Notes: generated from the letters alone by a model not told the origin. 64,000 bases of DNA from Tubiluchus corallicola (GCA_030141605.1 JAQGDQ010000980.1:1-64000); one strand, 5' to 3'. Counted from the stretch's first letter, positions 10,413 to 25,094 are shown. Program-made: numbers and translations.

Positions 10413-13009
10413 TGTATATTGCGATATGTTACAATATATGTTGCAGATGGGTTACATAATTATTTAGCCTGTCTAACTTTGTCAACTTGTAAAATTAATA
10501 ATTTTCATTTTCGAAATTTCTTACAGATTTGTTAATTTATACCTAAAAACATTTAATATAATAAATTACAAATTTTAGGTGCGATTTCAGTTAAAATTAC
10601 GAAAAAAAACTTAGTAATCTTAATTAGTTAATAATGGTCATTGAAAAGGAACTAATCCTCAATGTTTTCTTCCTACTAATAGATGGCGCCACATACTTTG
10701 CATATTGTACTGCAAACTAATTATAGCTGTATACAGTAGTAATGCTGACAAATAGACGAAAGGCGAATAAAACCTGACATAAATGTGATAAATTTAACCC
10801 AATTCGAAATTTATTTTTTTATTTGCTAATTTCGAACGTTACCAAAACGTCAGCTAGTTTAAATTCCATTAAATTCCAAAAAACAATTGAGAGCCATTAA
10901 CAATTCAGAGCCACAGCCAATAATTTCGACTGCTAAATGTAACAAATAGAAGAAAGACAAAAATGTGATAAATTTAACAACAAGGAGTTGGTAACAATTA
11001 GTGTCTTTATCATAATTAGCTCTTTTGAACCGAGCTGAGGCTACATCAAATTTTTCATTGATATTTATCTATTCAATGAGGACGCGACCTCTTGCTTATT
11101 ATGGTACTGGAATCTAGCTTATTATTAGTTCTCTAAGATGAGATAACAGAGTCGTGGATATAGACCTGAGCTTGATTTAGTCACGTACGCATCTTTTTTG
11201 ACGAGATGATTGAAATGGGAAGATAAAATGCCTCAGAAAGGATTTTCTTGGCAGTCATTCATTTAACCGCTAACAAGGACTACCGTTTACGAACACACAA
11301 GAAGGTGAAATGGCATGGAAAACATTATTTTGTCATGTCTGGGTATTGTTGGCACTAAAGATTGAATTTGACGTAAACAGATGGTCGATTTGAAGCGATG
11401 TTGGCTGTCACGAATACAATCAAAAGGCACGGTATGTCCATGCTACATAGGCCTAAATCAAACACTATTGCTTCTCCTCTCAGAGGCGAGTTTTGTTCCA
11501 AGTGGAACAAATTTAGATAAACACATTTGTGGTGAAAATGGAAACCATGATTCAATGTTTGAATTCCATTGCGTATACGTAGCTCAGTTTCAAAAGGTTT
11601 ACTTCGTTTATGAGGCAGTTAATGTTACTAAAACAATGGTTTTTATTGTTTTGACTGTTCAAACTATGACGTACACAGAATACTATTATTGGATCAGCTC
11701 TGTTATTATCGACACATAACTCCAGAATTACACGCCAACCCTAAACCTGCTATTATTTACAACGACATTTTTCATAAACTCAGATCAGGTCATCCATCCA
11801 GTCATATTCTTTCCGAATTGTTGCAAAACTATATAAAGTCTACTAAACGTTTTGCTAACTGATTGTACGTGTAATTGTATTTTAAGTTATTATGTAGACT
11901 GTCTTTTCAATCAACTACTCATTAATAAACAACTTATGCTAGCATCAATAATATGTACTGCTGTAATAACTGTAATACTACACTAATTGTATTAATTCCA
12001 CATGTATAGGATTTCTGAATTAAGAAGTAACATTGTACAACTTGTACTTTGCATCGGCTTATAGGCTTATATACTTCGAGAATCGTTTCAGTTATTGTAT
12101 CTGCGCATGGGTTTTGTAAATTTCAATCAAGTATTAACTAATGAACTAGTCGTATTTTTGAATGAACTAATTTGAGTTATTACGTACTCGAACTAACTAG
12201 TCGTATATTTCTTCACTGCACATAGTGGAAATACTGTGATCAGTAATGGTTACTGTGTTGTAAATCCACTCAAAATAAACAAAATAAAGTTTATACATAT
12301 AACAATAGTCAGGTATTATTCCTCATTGCAGTCTTGCATAGTTTTCCGACAGAAATGGCGTACTCAAGTTGAGTAACTCAACAGCTCTGCTTTGTATATG
12401 TTAATTGACTTAATTTAAAAAATCAGTTGCCTTACACAGACACCTTCATTTCCATAAACGCTACTTGTTGGATGTTTATTCTTTAAATATCCTTAACACT
12501 CATATTTAAAAATCTGATCTGGAATACCTTGATAATCATCTTAGGTCGTCCATGTTGAGTGACGGGGAGTCTCAGCTTTAAGATACTCATTTTCAGTACG
12601 TAGGATTTCATTTTTTGCATAATAAGGGCATGAAATTTATTCATTTTAGTGCTTAACAAGTAATTAACTAGCTCGTTTTTGAGACATTCAGTGAAATCAG
12701 TGTCTGTATATAATTTTATAATTGTAAATTGTATATAGGGGTAATTTTAAAAGCATTAGTTTACATATGGCGATATATGGATAAAATACACACATATTTT
12801 AAATTTTGCAGATACAACTTCCTAACATGCAAAACTGTCACAGTTCTATGAGCGATAACTATTAATCGTTGCAAAGTACTGGTGAAAATTGCTGGGTCAG
12901 TGGAGTGGATATAATCGTTTGTCAAATTACTACACAAATGAGCATAATTCCGGAATCTTAAGATGATTGGTGACACGTGTTCCCAAAGCTTAACCTAGAT
13001 GTAAATTTA

Positions 13010-13335
13010 CTCATGTAAAGGATACTCAAGGATGTAAGGATACTCAAGGATACATTTTGAGTAAGTTTACAGGATACAACATCAAGGATACAGTTTACTC
13101 AAGGATACATTTTGAGTAACTTACTTACTCATTTTCATAACATACACACTTTTTATAGTATCTCATCAAACTTCCAAAGTAGGAAAAGTTGTAAAAAGAT
13201 TGAATGAAAAAAGTTATTTTCTCCACACCCTAGTGTACATGTATATTTTGTAACTATCAGCAAACCAGGATACATTATTGAAGGATTTATTTTGAGTAAC
13301 TTACTTACACATTTTCATAACATACACACATTGTC
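13010..13335 (+). repeat. Local duplicated block with GGATACTCAAGGATA words
   Basis: Several AAGGATAC words precede two copies (about 13105-13155 and 13286-13335) of a segment running TTTTGAGTAACTTACTTAC then ATTTTCATAACATACACAC. It is a short tandem or segmental duplication. Confidence 0.6.
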
Positions 13336-13879
13336 ATTCACGTCGTCTCGAAACACAGGACACTCGTTATTAGAATATCCAATTTTTGGGTAGCAAACTA
13401 TTTTCTTTCAGGTAAAAAATACATATCTTTAGTTTCTAGTTCACATACGTTGGTTGTAAAAATTTGAAATCATGAATTATGACCATCCCAATGAATTATG
13501 AGTATAGTGGTTAAAAATTTAATTTATTGATAATTTTAGATTCATCTTAATTTGTGAACTTCCAGTCTTGTGCTGATTAGCAAAATTTATTTCACACAAA
13601 GGGCATGCAGGTGTTGCAAATTGTAGTCAAGCAATTAAAATCCTGACAGTAAAATCTTGTTGTTTTGACTGGTGCACTTTAGCGTGATACTCCAATTAGG
13701 AATCGTAAAGTTGGCTGTACAAGCGTCTGTCATTATCCTTTGTTACAGTGAAAGTAAAATTAAATTTAGGGTAAATCACAGCTTGAGTAAAAACGGAAGC
13801 GAATTTCTTGAAAACCGTGTCTCATTAGCGGTCCAGTCTCTAAGTGTAAAGTGTTGAATTAACTGCCACTGTGACTAAC

Positions 13880-14180
13880 GTCATACTGTAGTGGTAAGGA
13901 ATTTATGGAGACTATACTCGTGGAACATCTGATTTGATTAATGATTGTAAGACCCATTAGATTAAGAGTCAGGGTTAGATTCTCGAGGACTATAGGCGTA
14001 AGTATGGCTTAGATCCGCCCGACGATAGTTGCCTGCTTCAGCTATGTACCTGCTCTGACAAAATTGGACCAGCCACTGAGCCTATCTTGCCAGGCATTCG
14101 AAAAGCCTTTGTAAGTTGTGTAAGGTGGAAATTTACAATTTTCGTTAAGATACACACCATCCACACCTAAGCTCTTCGTT
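13880..14180 (+). repeat. Possible tRNA-derived SINE
   Basis: A B-box-like GGTTAGATTCTCGAGG (about 13973-13988) is followed by a body with GCCAGGCATTCGAAAAGCC and AGTTGTGTAAGGTGGAA, a layout typical of molluscan SINEs. The ends and target duplication were not resolved. Confidence 0.35.
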
Positions 14181-14356
14181 CTTAGCAACACGTTTTCGGC
14201 AACCAATAACAGTCATGTCATAGTAGTAGTATGTCATTATTAGGAATTTGCTCGAGTATCAATTTGACTTAGGACACTCGATTTGAGTAACCAGAGTAGC
14301 ATGTTGAGTAGCTAAAGTTTACAGTAACACAGCAAGGCAATTGGGATAAGCAAACG

Positions 14357-15148
<792 letters not shown>

Positions 15149-16047
15149 TTTTTGGTTTAATTACTTGCAGACGGTTGAACAACTAAGCGGTAACAAGAAA
15201 ACAAATGAAAATCTCATTTTACGAGCGTCGAGATAATAGATTCGGTTTTTATGTACAAGCTGAATTACTTAAAATGAGCATCCGTCAGTTAAATTTTATA
15301 CGTATTATTATTGAATGGGGTGGGGGGGGTACATGGGCTGGGATGAGAAACTTGTGAAACTGTCTACGAAATTTTTAGTGCGAATTTAGAATTTAGAATT
15401 TTGTTTGCAATTCAGTAGATAAAAATGTTACAATAAACGACCTGCAAACATGAATGCAGGTGCAGAAAAAATACATGCAGAAAGGCATAGATACGTGAGA
15501 ATAAGGACACGACAGTTGAAAAGAGTGACCCAGATTTCTTTTCTGTCTTGCCTTGACAAAGGGTTAGAAGTAAAATGAGAGGAGGAAAAGGAGAGGAAGA
15601 GTAAGAAACGAGTTTGGCGACGTACAGAACAACATCTTGCGAACATTGTAAAGATTTTAAAGCTCCAATGTACGTCGTTTGTCTATTGCGCAGTTTGTCG
15701 TTTACCACGCACTATAAATAACATTTGCATCGTATGATTCTCAAGGCTACGAGTCGTTGGAAATCCGCCAAAAACTGCAATCTTAATCACTTTGTTGCAG
15801 TCATTAAACATGCTGCAAATATGGAAACCATCACAGTAACGGCGCTGCAAAGTTTGCATTTTTAACCACTTGTTTGGCAAGTAGCGAACAAATCAACTTG
15901 CCAATGTGGAACCGCATGCAAAAGTTTTAACCTTGATTAATTTCTAGTCATAAAATCAATGTTGAGCAAACAATTTTAGCACATATGGTGCATTCAATCT
16001 TTAATTCTCGTTTTATGGTTAAAAAACAGATCTATACATTCGCCAAG

Positions 16048-16500
<453 letters not shown>

Positions 16501-16799
16501 TCGCCAAGCACCTCTAACGGTTTTACACTTGCAATGTGTTTATTCAGAATTTGATTATTAGTTAATTACAAAGAATCTTAATTGCAAGATGCTCCAGTTA
16601 ATGACTAATTAACTACAATTTCTCAGCTTTTGGAAAGAAACTATCGACAGGAGAAAGAAACGTGAAATAATTGGGCCTGCATACGATCAAGGGAGTCGTC
16701 CATAAGCTCAAACTCAGCATCTAGACCAGTATAGACCATTGCGCCCCTTGTGAACAAGACAGTTGGGATTCTGTTTTAACGGATCACAACTTAGAATTT

Positions 16800-16890
16800 C
16801 ATTTAGGAGCGGTTCTACTACTAGACAAACTAGGCAGTTGCCTAGGGCGCCAATTTATTTGGGCGGGGGGGCGCATTCTGAAATTGTTTA
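16800..16890. mobile_element. Possible single hAT-like end
   Basis: The phrase GGCAGTTGCCTAGGGCGCC at about 16831-16849 followed by a G run resembles a terminus of common animal hAT-derived MITEs. No partner end or target duplication was found, so this is weak. Confidence 0.25.
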
Positions 16891-17320
16891 ATTTTTAACT
16901 TTAGCTTTAGCATAAGTAATAACATACTATAATTATGTGTAGTTGCTTAAATGCATAACACTTTAATTTAATGAAATAAACTCTTGCGTTTTTGTACCTG
17001 TCAAAATATACGTGATTTAGCCAAGCGAACACTAAGAGCTCTCTTCCCTCAGCAAAACACTTTCTAGTTTTGCTTTACCTGGCTTCCTAAGATGACGTCA
17101 TTGTATGCAGATATGTATGAAGAATCAAAGCCTTCAGAAGGGTAAGACGGGAAAGGAAGATAAAAACATTCGCCAATGATCTCCTTGCAACGAGAGTTAT
17201 GACTGTAAAGATGATGAAACTAGTGAATCGGTATTTATATGAAAAAGAGGAGTTATAACAATTTACTCATTAAAACATTATCATAATTAAGAGAGCAAGC
17301 ACAGAAGGAACCAATTACAG

Positions 17321-17829
17321 CAGGGGTGTGCCAATTGTCTGACTAGCCGGGCCACATTAAACTTTCCTGCAATTCCTGCGGGCCACAGGCAGTTTGATCA
17401 AGGAACCAAGTACAGAAAGGCCTAATAACGATTTTTTTGCATCCGATCTGCGTACATCATTACTACTGCACTACTACACTCATGAAACTATTTTAGAAGC
17501 TATTAAAATTTATATTACAAACCATATATTTCTACTTTCAGGACAGATAGTGGTAATTTCATTACAATGCATATTAGTAATGTGTATCACACAGTCTGTG
17601 TAGTACAGTGACATTAAGCTACAACCGTCTTGTAAGGGTTAATGGCATCCGATCTAGTAGAAAAAACTACCCGCACTATCTTTGGGATCGTGGCACGGAC
17701 TTCAGCTGGGTACACTCAATTAATCTCTCGGGCTGCACTTTCATTAGGTTTCACAAATCTCTTCGCGGGCCGCACAAATTCTCTCGGCGGGCCGCAAGTG
17801 GCCCGCGGGCCGCAATTTGCACACCCCTG
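17321..17829. mobile_element. hAT-type MITE with 8-bp TSD
   Basis: Flanked by AATTACAG at 17313-17320 and 17830-17837 (perfect 8 bp). The left end CAGGGGTGTGCCAATTG pairs with the reverse complement of the right end, CAGGGGTGTGCAAATTG. Both ends continue into GC-rich GGGCCAC words. It is 509 bp with no transposase domain; short open frames inside are incidental. Confidence 0.93.
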
Positions 17830-19199
17830 AATTACAGTATAGAGCTGCAAAAAGAGGATAACGCTATTGAGCACTTACGACGAAAGCCAAATTAAAAGCA
17901 AATTCATAACACTAAAGAAAAGGAAAAAAATCAAAACGGAATTTTCAAGATGACGTGCGAAGTGAAATTTTCTGCAGACAAGTTAAAATAGGCAAAAAAC
18001 GGAGGAAAAGAAGTTAAACAAAGTGGCAACAAAAGCTAAGAAAAACTGAATGAAACTATGAAAAGTAAGAAGTGATTCATAACAAGAAACCTGATATTAT
18101 ACTGCAAAAAAGATACAAAATATAGAAACAATTATTGTAATATATGAGAAATTATACTGTGTATATAACTGTATGGCATGTAATAGATGCAATATGGTTT
18201 TTTTTTGTATATTACAAAGATACGTTTCTGTTTGCGTTACTTTTTTCCAATGATATACTACTTTAAGAAAATAATAGCGCATTTAAAATAGAAAAACACA
18301 ATCAAATTATTAACTCAAGCAGTAGTTGTTACGCATATCGGTAGCAAATCCAACCAACTAAATGACCGACCGACTAACCAGGCAACTTGCTGCATTAATA
18401 ACCTTGATTTTAGTACGCACTTCAATACTTCTTGTTTAACATCACTGTAAGAAATGTTATACTCACAAATTAGAAAAGCAAATTACAGAATCCGTAAATG
18501 TAATATTGTAGAATTCACTCTGTATAGTGTCTATGTAAAATTGTATAATGTTAGTACAGATATTTTTGACTGCAAAAAGAGGCTTATAAACACTTGTCAT
18601 CATCATAACCATTCGACCGACTGACCAACCGACCAACACCATCTACCAACCAGCTAAGCAACCTACCACTGATGGTGCAAGTTGTTGTTTTATGCAGCAA
18701 GTTGCAGTAGATTGTAAAATTGTACGGAATAGGTTACGTATTCACATACGAACGTGCCCAAAACACCTCGATGTGCGATATTTGCTGCTGCAACACTTGT
18801 TGCAAATGCAATCAAGTTTTGAATTTGTATCAGGTTCCAGTTCTTCCACAAGACTGCTAAGTTGCTTGTCTAATGTCATAATTCACGGATCAATAAATTT
18901 CTAATTACAGAAACATTTTTGCGCCAGTGCACCTTAGTGCAGGCATCTGTTCAATGTGAACCAGCCATAAGAACCTACCTATATGTCAGTTAGCGTTGCA
19001 ACAAATTCATAAATTTCTTGCTGAAGTGATACTTCATTACAACAAGCTCAAATACTTTGCCAGGCAAAGTGTTCGTTTAGTTTATCTATCGTAAATAAGT
19101 ATCGAAAATTAAGCCGCCACATATAGGCTTATCAAAATAAAGTTGATCTGTTTTTTTCAAAAGCATTTTATATGCAAGAACATTTTGAACAGTGATGCA

Positions 19200-19370
19200 A
19201 ACTTTACTTCTGTAATTAGACGTCATTGGCGCAGTTTATTATATCGTTAATTGTTATTTGTGTTATTGTTGTGTGTCATGATTTATTGTATTATTTGTAT
19301 TAATTTGTGATGTGTATATGAACTTTGTAAAGTTTGAAATAAAATATTAAATCTAAAATCTAAATTATTT
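19200..19370 (+). mobile_element. Possible LINE 3' tail
   Basis: TTGTGTTATTGTTGTGTG is followed by an AT-rich 3' UTR-like run ending GAAATAAAATATTAAATC plus short TCTAAA repeats. This resembles the 3' end of a non-LTR element; no ORF remains. Confidence 0.3.
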
Positions 19371-20143
19371 ATAATGATTAAAAGTCAACAATTTTTCTAT
19401 AAATACAAAATATATGTAAATACAAATATATATATATATATATCACGCATGGGTAGTTTATTTTCGTTCAAGCAATAGGGAATTCCTACTAAACTTGATA
19501 AATTCCTTGAAAACGTAGGAATAGGAAAGGAATGCAGAATAGAAAAGAATAAATTACAGACAAAATTAATAGCACGCAGCGTCTAGTAAATCAACGGTTT
19601 TTTTTAGGAATAATAATCCTGCTATATACTGTAGCAATAGCGATTACAACAGTGAAAATTCATAAAAAAATGTTTGGAATCGAGCAAGACTGTAAGGATT
19701 CATTCGAAAAAATGCCCTCCTCTGGCAGGCCATTTTATTAGCGTAACTACATAACGCGCATGCGCAAATGTAGGAAAAAAGACCTTGCCTTCTCGCTCAA
19801 CTGTTCCCGAAAACGCCGTGGAATGTAGGTCAAGAATCTTCTAGCAGAGATGGCAAATACAGTTTGTTTAGATGCAAATGTCATCACTGGGAAGCGACCC
19901 TCATTTTGCTTTCATCTCAAAAAATCCGTTTTAGAGGGAGGAAATGACAATTTTAAAATGAAATTTGCGACCCGAAAGCTGGTAAACGTATTGTACAGCT
20001 TGTAGTCTGCTCTTGCGTATTTTCAGATGCTGAGAACAGCTGAGGGTCACATGCGCGCCCAGTCTGTGATATTCTTTTCGGCTGCTTCTTTCAGAGAGGG
20101 TATATTCACAATCGTGTACACCTCTACTAGGCCCCACCATTAA

Positions 20144-20691
20144 AGGAAAATCGGTCGATTGTTTAGACTCAATCTCATTTTAATTTACTGTCTAAAATAT
20201 ACATTTTCTTGTCTATAAAAGTTAACAATTGTTTCTTATATTTGAATATTTAGCTTAGAAAGTTAATTAACGGCAACCGAACACAGCTATTGCTTACGTC
20301 AGAAACTAACCACAGTTTGTGCAATAACAGGCATCTTCCTTTGCGTGTCAAACATTTTTGTGTAAGTGTTACTGTAGTGTTTAAACGCGCGGTCTTACGA
20401 AAATGGGCTTTCCATCATATAACGTCAGAAACTAACACTGCAGTTCATGATCATGCTTATCACGGTACCCCCTTCTATTTGTCGGCCACGCGAATGTGAC
20501 AAAAAGGCGCCGCTGCCAATCTTAGTAGATTCACTGAACCGCGCGTAGCTTTGAAAGTTTAACAAAAATTGAGCAACCGAGGTAATTATTATTTAATTTA
20601 AACTTTAATGTAAAAAAAGTTATTGTAGTTTTCAATATTTTAGAGCATTCTTTATTCTGAACTAATGTTTACACAATTGTCCGGTTTTCCT
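20144..20691. mobile_element. TTAA-type MITE family A, copy 1
   Basis: The left end begins AGGAAAATCGGTCGATTGT after TTAA (20140-20143). The right end, read on the other strand, begins AGGAAAACCGGACAATTGT and is followed by TTAG (a one-base decay of TTAA, 20692-20695). TTAA targets are typical of piggyBac-like elements. A second copy lies at 29486-30071 with closely similar interior. Confidence 0.85.
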
Positions 20692-21095
20692 TTAGGTGAT
20701 GGACACCAATTTGCAGACAGGCAAATTGTACAGAAAAAAAGTTAAGAAAGTTGGTAATCTTAAATTTATTAAACTGGAATTACAAATCATGCTTTTGTAC
20801 ATGCTTTGTACATGCTTTACAAGATCTAGGGTGAAAACCTGCTGTTATACATAAACGGGCCAACGATCACATTGATCACATGCAATAATTGTGAAGTCAG
20901 CAGTTTAAGTAAAAAAAAACAATTTATGAACTAAAAGTAAGTAAGTTTAAACATATGTAGCATTTGACAACTTCTAACAAGTTCTTTAGGGTTTAATTAC
21001 GTACCTTTGGTTCTACTGTTTTGTCATTATCTTGTACATAAGGCTGTTTTCAGAATTCTTTATATATTTTATTTTGCATAATTTTGTTAATATTA

Positions 21096-21415
21096 TATAA
21101 AACTACCAATTTTAGACCTATATAAAACTACCAATTTTAGACCTATATAAAACTACCGATTTTAGACCTATATAAAACTACCAATGTTAGGCCTATATAA
21201 AACTGCCAACTTTAGACCTATATAAAACTACCGATTTTAGACCTATGTAAAACTACCAATTTTAGACCTATATAAAACTACCGATTTTAGACCTATATAA
21301 AACTACCAATGTTAGGCCTATATAAAACTACCAATTTTAGACCTATATAAAACTACCAATGTTAGGCCTATATAAAACTACCAATGTTAGACCTATATAA
21401 ACCTACCATATTTTT
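21096..21415 (+). repeat. 23-bp minisatellite with TATAAAA in each unit
   Basis: About 14 units of TATAAAACTACCAATTTTAG plus ACC. Each unit carries a TATAAAA word at 23-bp spacing. The last unit ends about 100 bp before the short open frame at 21513. Confidence 0.92.
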
Positions 21416-21512
21416 AAACCAAGTAAGTAAACATAGGTTAGGTTTACTTGTGTATGTACTTTACGCTACACAAAAATTATAAAACGCTATACACTAATCA
21501 CGTTCCATTAAA

Positions 21513-21692
21513 ATGGTACTGAGATGTGACTATACGGTTTTCGTGTTGCTTGTAACTATTTGTTTAAATTCTGGCTTTCAAATCTGTAAAGAAAGGTCCT
21601 TGCCACGATGGTTTATTTCTGCTGCTGTGCGCAATAATGAAGTTCCCGACGATAACCAGTTTACAAACGTTTTTCAACTGAGAAAAGTTTGA
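21513..21692 (+). CDS. Candidate short secreted peptide, 59 aa
   Basis: ATG to TGA, 59 codons. Residues 7-22 (YTVFVLLVTICLNSGF) are strongly hydrophobic after a basic/polar start, like a signal peptide. The remainder (QICKERSLPRWFISAAVR, then an acidic/Asn-rich stretch) is hydrophilic with one Cys. A possible poly(A) signal AATAAA lies at about 21760. It is on the plus strand inside the presumed TAT intron, just after a minisatellite rich in TATAAAA. I do not recognise a family. An open frame this short can arise by chance; the signal-like start is the only positive evidence. Confidence 0.28.
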   Translation: MVLRCDYTVFVLLVTICLNSGFQICKERSLPRWFISAAVRNNEVPDDNQFTNVFQLRKV

Positions 21693-21817
21693 TTTCATTT
21701 GACAAGAACGAAACGAAGATGTTAGTATTTTATCTTGTAATCGGGTTCCAATTTCGAGTAAATAAATCGACTTGAAGTTGCAGTTTCCGAGTCACTAATC
21801 AAAAGCATGTTATGTTC

Positions 21818-22312
21818 TGTTACGTTACGTTACGTTACGTCACGTTACGTTATGCCATGTCATGTCATGTCATGTCATGCTATGCTATGCTATGCTATGC
21901 TATGCTATGCTATGCTATGTTATGTTATGTTATGTTATGTTATGTTATGTTATGTTATGTTATGTTATGTTATGTTATGTTATGTTATGTTATGTTATGT
22001 TATGTTATGTTATGTTATGTTATGTTATGTTATGTTATGTTATGTTATGTTATGTTATGTTATGTTATGTTATGTTATGTTATGTTATGTTATGTTATGT
22101 TATGTTATGTTATGTTATGTTATGTTATATTATGTTATGTTATGCTACGCTACGCTACGCTACGCTACGTTACGCTATGCTATGCTATGTTACGTTATGT
22201 TGTGTTCCGTTGCGCTACGTTACGTTGCGTTATGTTACGTTATGTTATGTTATGTTATGCTATGTTATGTTATGTTGTGCTATGTTATGCTACGCTATAT
22301 TATGTTATTTTA
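21818..22312 (+). repeat. (TATGT)n pentanucleotide array
   Basis: About 0.5 kb of TATGT/TATGC/TACGT pentamers. All three plus frames are open because 5-mers cycle through frames without making a stop; these are not genes. Confidence 0.97.
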
Positions 22313-22757
22313 TTTTATTTTATACTAATGAATAACTCTAATGCAATAAAACAATATACCAATAAAAAGTAGTCAATAGTTTAATAAGAATGCAGCTGTT
22401 ATCTAAAGGAACTAAATTCTTTGAAGAATAAACATTAGGAGTAGTTTATCATAAAGATTGAATGTGACTGTTGACATAATTAAAGCATTTTTATACCTAT
22501 CAATCGGTGAAGATCTAGCGCATCTCATGCTTCAAAAACTTCTATGGCGCTTCCTAATTGGTCTTACAAACAATGTCTACAGGCATCTCAAACCAATTTG
22601 TAAATTAAAACTAACGAAATACTATCACTTCAAGTTCAGCACGAAGAAAAAGTGATTACACTTGATAATATTCCACAAATATTGAAAACCGACATTAATT
22701 CAACGTTTAACTCAACGTTACTTCAAGTAGAAGAAGAAAAGGAATGAAAATAGTTCC
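22313..22757. other. Non-coding stretch
   Basis: Nothing beyond short chance open frames. Confidence 0.4.
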
Positions 22758-22764
22758 AACTCAC

Positions 22765-22792
22765 CCTCTGGTACGCTTGTAAGTCGCATCAT
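22765..22792 (-). CDS. TAT: Probable TAT start exon
   Basis: Minus-strand ATG-ATG encodes MMRLTSVPE plus one base of the next codon, ending at a strong GTGAGT donor (22764-22759). The exon ends in phase 1. The 10053-10271 exon starts GG-ATG, so joining them keeps the TAT frame. An in-frame stop lies upstream. A CTTTGGACAG acceptor about 20 nt upstream of the ATG would allow a 5' non-coding exon. The TAT N-terminus is not conserved between phyla, so homology cannot confirm it. Confidence 0.45.
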
Positions 22793-22799
22793 TTTGACG

Positions 22800-23731
22800 T
22801 TTTGGTTTCTGTCCAAAGTATCCACTCAAAACTTTGTTATTCTTTCACTCTTAGTCAAATGTACAAAAGCTCTTTGTAGTTCAACAGTTTAGACCTCACT
22901 TTTGATAAGTGAGTTTGACGATGAAGTATTTTCTTTTCATTAAACTTTTTAGACACAAGTGTGAAACTGCACTAGTACACACAAATCCTGTCTTTATTAT
23001 GAGTTTTGCACCTGGAATAAACAATACGGTTAGAACTGATTTAGATCTTTCGCTACACTTCAATAGCTAATGCCTTTATTACATAATGATTTTTGTCATA
23101 ATGACATTGTCATAATAATTTTGTCATAGACAATTATTTGCGTCTGCTTGTCTAAACATGCAACGTCTGAGCTAAAATCACTAAACTAGTTCTAAATAAT
23201 TAAGAAATAAGGAAATTTTAAGCAACGAATTCGAATGTAAGTGAATTTTAATTTTAATAATGAAAAAATACCGTGAAATTAACACAAAGATGGCTGCGAA
23301 AGTAACACACCTGCCAAAGATTAATGTTTGCACTTGCACTACCATTCTGCACAGGCTCCAAGTACATGATAAAAGTTGCCCAACCACATTAGTTTAATTA
23401 AACGCTCCACTGAGGAAAATTTAAAAGAATATTTTATGGAAAAAATATTTTAAAATATTAATCTCCCTGCTCAATTGTGCCTCGGTCTGCTGTTATGCTT
23501 TACTGCGTGACAAGATTACTGTGTAAGAGGTTCTTTTCTTGTTTGGGGTAGAGTACACGCAATTTCTTTCAGAAGAAGGTGTGTAAAATTTAACACCTTT
23601 GCAAAGTTCAAGGTAATAGCACACAAAGCCATTAATGTGCATCTTATGATCAGTAATTAATGAAGAACTTGAACACAGTCAATATAAACTAAGAAAGTGT
23701 TCAATTCAACTGCAGCTTAGCACTCAATATG
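22800..23731. other. Non-coding, presumed TAT 5' intron
   Basis: No exon, repeat or known site recognised. Confidence 0.35.
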
Positions 23732-23735
23732 TTAA

Positions 23736-24350
23736 CCCTTATAGGGTCACGATTTTTTACAACCGATTTTGGTAACCGGGGGTAAAAATTACCCCCACAA
23801 TAATTCGTAAATTACTTTTGATAAACCGCGGTGTTTCATTAGTAAACAGGAACAGCATAATTTGTGGTTATGCTGACCACCATAGGATACATTATACCTC
23901 TGCTTAAAGACGTGTGACTTACTAGTAATACGAAATTTAAATTCGCTTAGTTACGTTCCCTTATCTATGCTGGAATAACTGTAGACAACCGACATTGCTA
24001 GCGCGTGTGCAAAAATCATTGTTATTTTGAATTTATTGTCTACTACTTTCTTCTTTTAGGTGGAGTAATTTGAGTAACTGACATTTTGTTTTATCAGATA
24101 CATCGCCCGTATGATGTATAGACAAGCAAAATAAAGTTTCGACAATTTTAAAAAAATCGACATATTGCATTTTCACTTTTTTTTCGTGGTGAGACAATGC
24201 GCCTAAAATAAATAACTGAAAGTATTTTGTGCACAAAACATATTTAGAAAAAGTCATAGAAAAGGTTTACTGGGATGCGTATGGTAAAAGGGTAAAATGC
24301 AAAAAACCGGTCAGGTGGTAATTTTTTACCCCCCGGTGACACTATAAGGG
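23736..24350. mobile_element. TTAA-type MITE family B, full length
   Basis: The left end is CCCTTATAGGGTCAC after TTAA (23732-23735). The right end on the other strand is CCCTTATAGTGTCACC, followed by TTAC (decayed TTAA, 24351-24354). Both ends run on into TACCCCC-type words. 615 bp. TTAA plus CCCTT termini suggest a piggyBac-like non-autonomous element. The interior (about 23845-24325) is nearly identical to end-less fragments at 42978-43470 and 52005-52497. A 74-codon minus-strand frame (24257-24033) is shared by all copies but has no recognised domain. Confidence 0.87.
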
Positions 24351-24354
24351 TTAC

Positions 24355-24890
24355 CGTTAATTCTTTAAATACATATTTTCCCACTTACCATATTACTGGC
24401 GGTAAACAGTATTTTTTTATTTACATTAAAAATAAAATACATTTAAAGTACATTTACATTTATAAAAAAAAATTATAAAAGAAAATGGCAACAGGAACAT
24501 TGGAGTTATGCTAGTCATTTAATACAATATAAAGTAATTTAGCAATACATTTACAATCACAGTTATAAAACAATAACAAACGGACATTGAAAAATTTATC
24601 ATAAAAAGAGAAAAAACTTAAAAACCTTAAAAGAAACTTAAACCAGAGTGATGCTACATACAGTAAAGAAAATATGGCTACACAAAACGATTAAAATAGC
24701 AGTAGCTTAAAAAAATTGCAGCTTGTTAGTTTGCTGTTGAAAGTAGAACTGCTTTCTCGCGCAGGAAGCAAAATAATAAGACAGATTTGTGAATCGGAGT
24801 GAAGAAAGATTGGCTTAGATTTTTGATGTCTTAATATCTTGCTTATTATTGTAGGCAAGAAGAAAAACTAGTTCTATTGCTAGAATCTGC
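24355..24890. other. AT-rich non-coding stretch
   Basis: Nothing recognised. Confidence 0.4.
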
Positions 24891-24894
24891 TTAC

Positions 24895-25090
24895 CTGCGT
24901 GGTAAAAACACTGTACAAGGTCATCAAACGTCGGAGAGTGCCAAAAAATGTAAGAGTTTGTGTGTGCAGCGTATGGACACAACGCAAAACATGAGGATAA
25001 ACAACCTTGGAAGCCAAACGTCTGATGGAGGAACACATGTTTTGCAACATGTGATGCTGCGTATCTGTGGGTGTGACATTCAATCTGCGA
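24895..25090 (-). other. Possible TAT 5' non-coding exon
   Basis: Higher GC and CpG than its surroundings. On the minus strand it ends in ACCACGCAG followed by a GTAAGC donor (24894-24889). It lies upstream of the candidate TAT start exon and downstream of a CRE and a CCAAT box. A minus-strand frame of about 116 codons runs through it (from 25242), but its translation has no recognised domain. I favour an untranslated first exon. Confidence 0.33.
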
Positions 25091-25094
25091 TCTG

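Noticed and set aside
11381-11719. 112-codon plus-strand open frame
   Set aside because: No recognised domain, no signal peptide, chance length in this AT composition.
21807-22372. Three overlapping 157-186 codon frames
   Set aside because: Pentanucleotide repeat read in all frames; no independent coding evidence.
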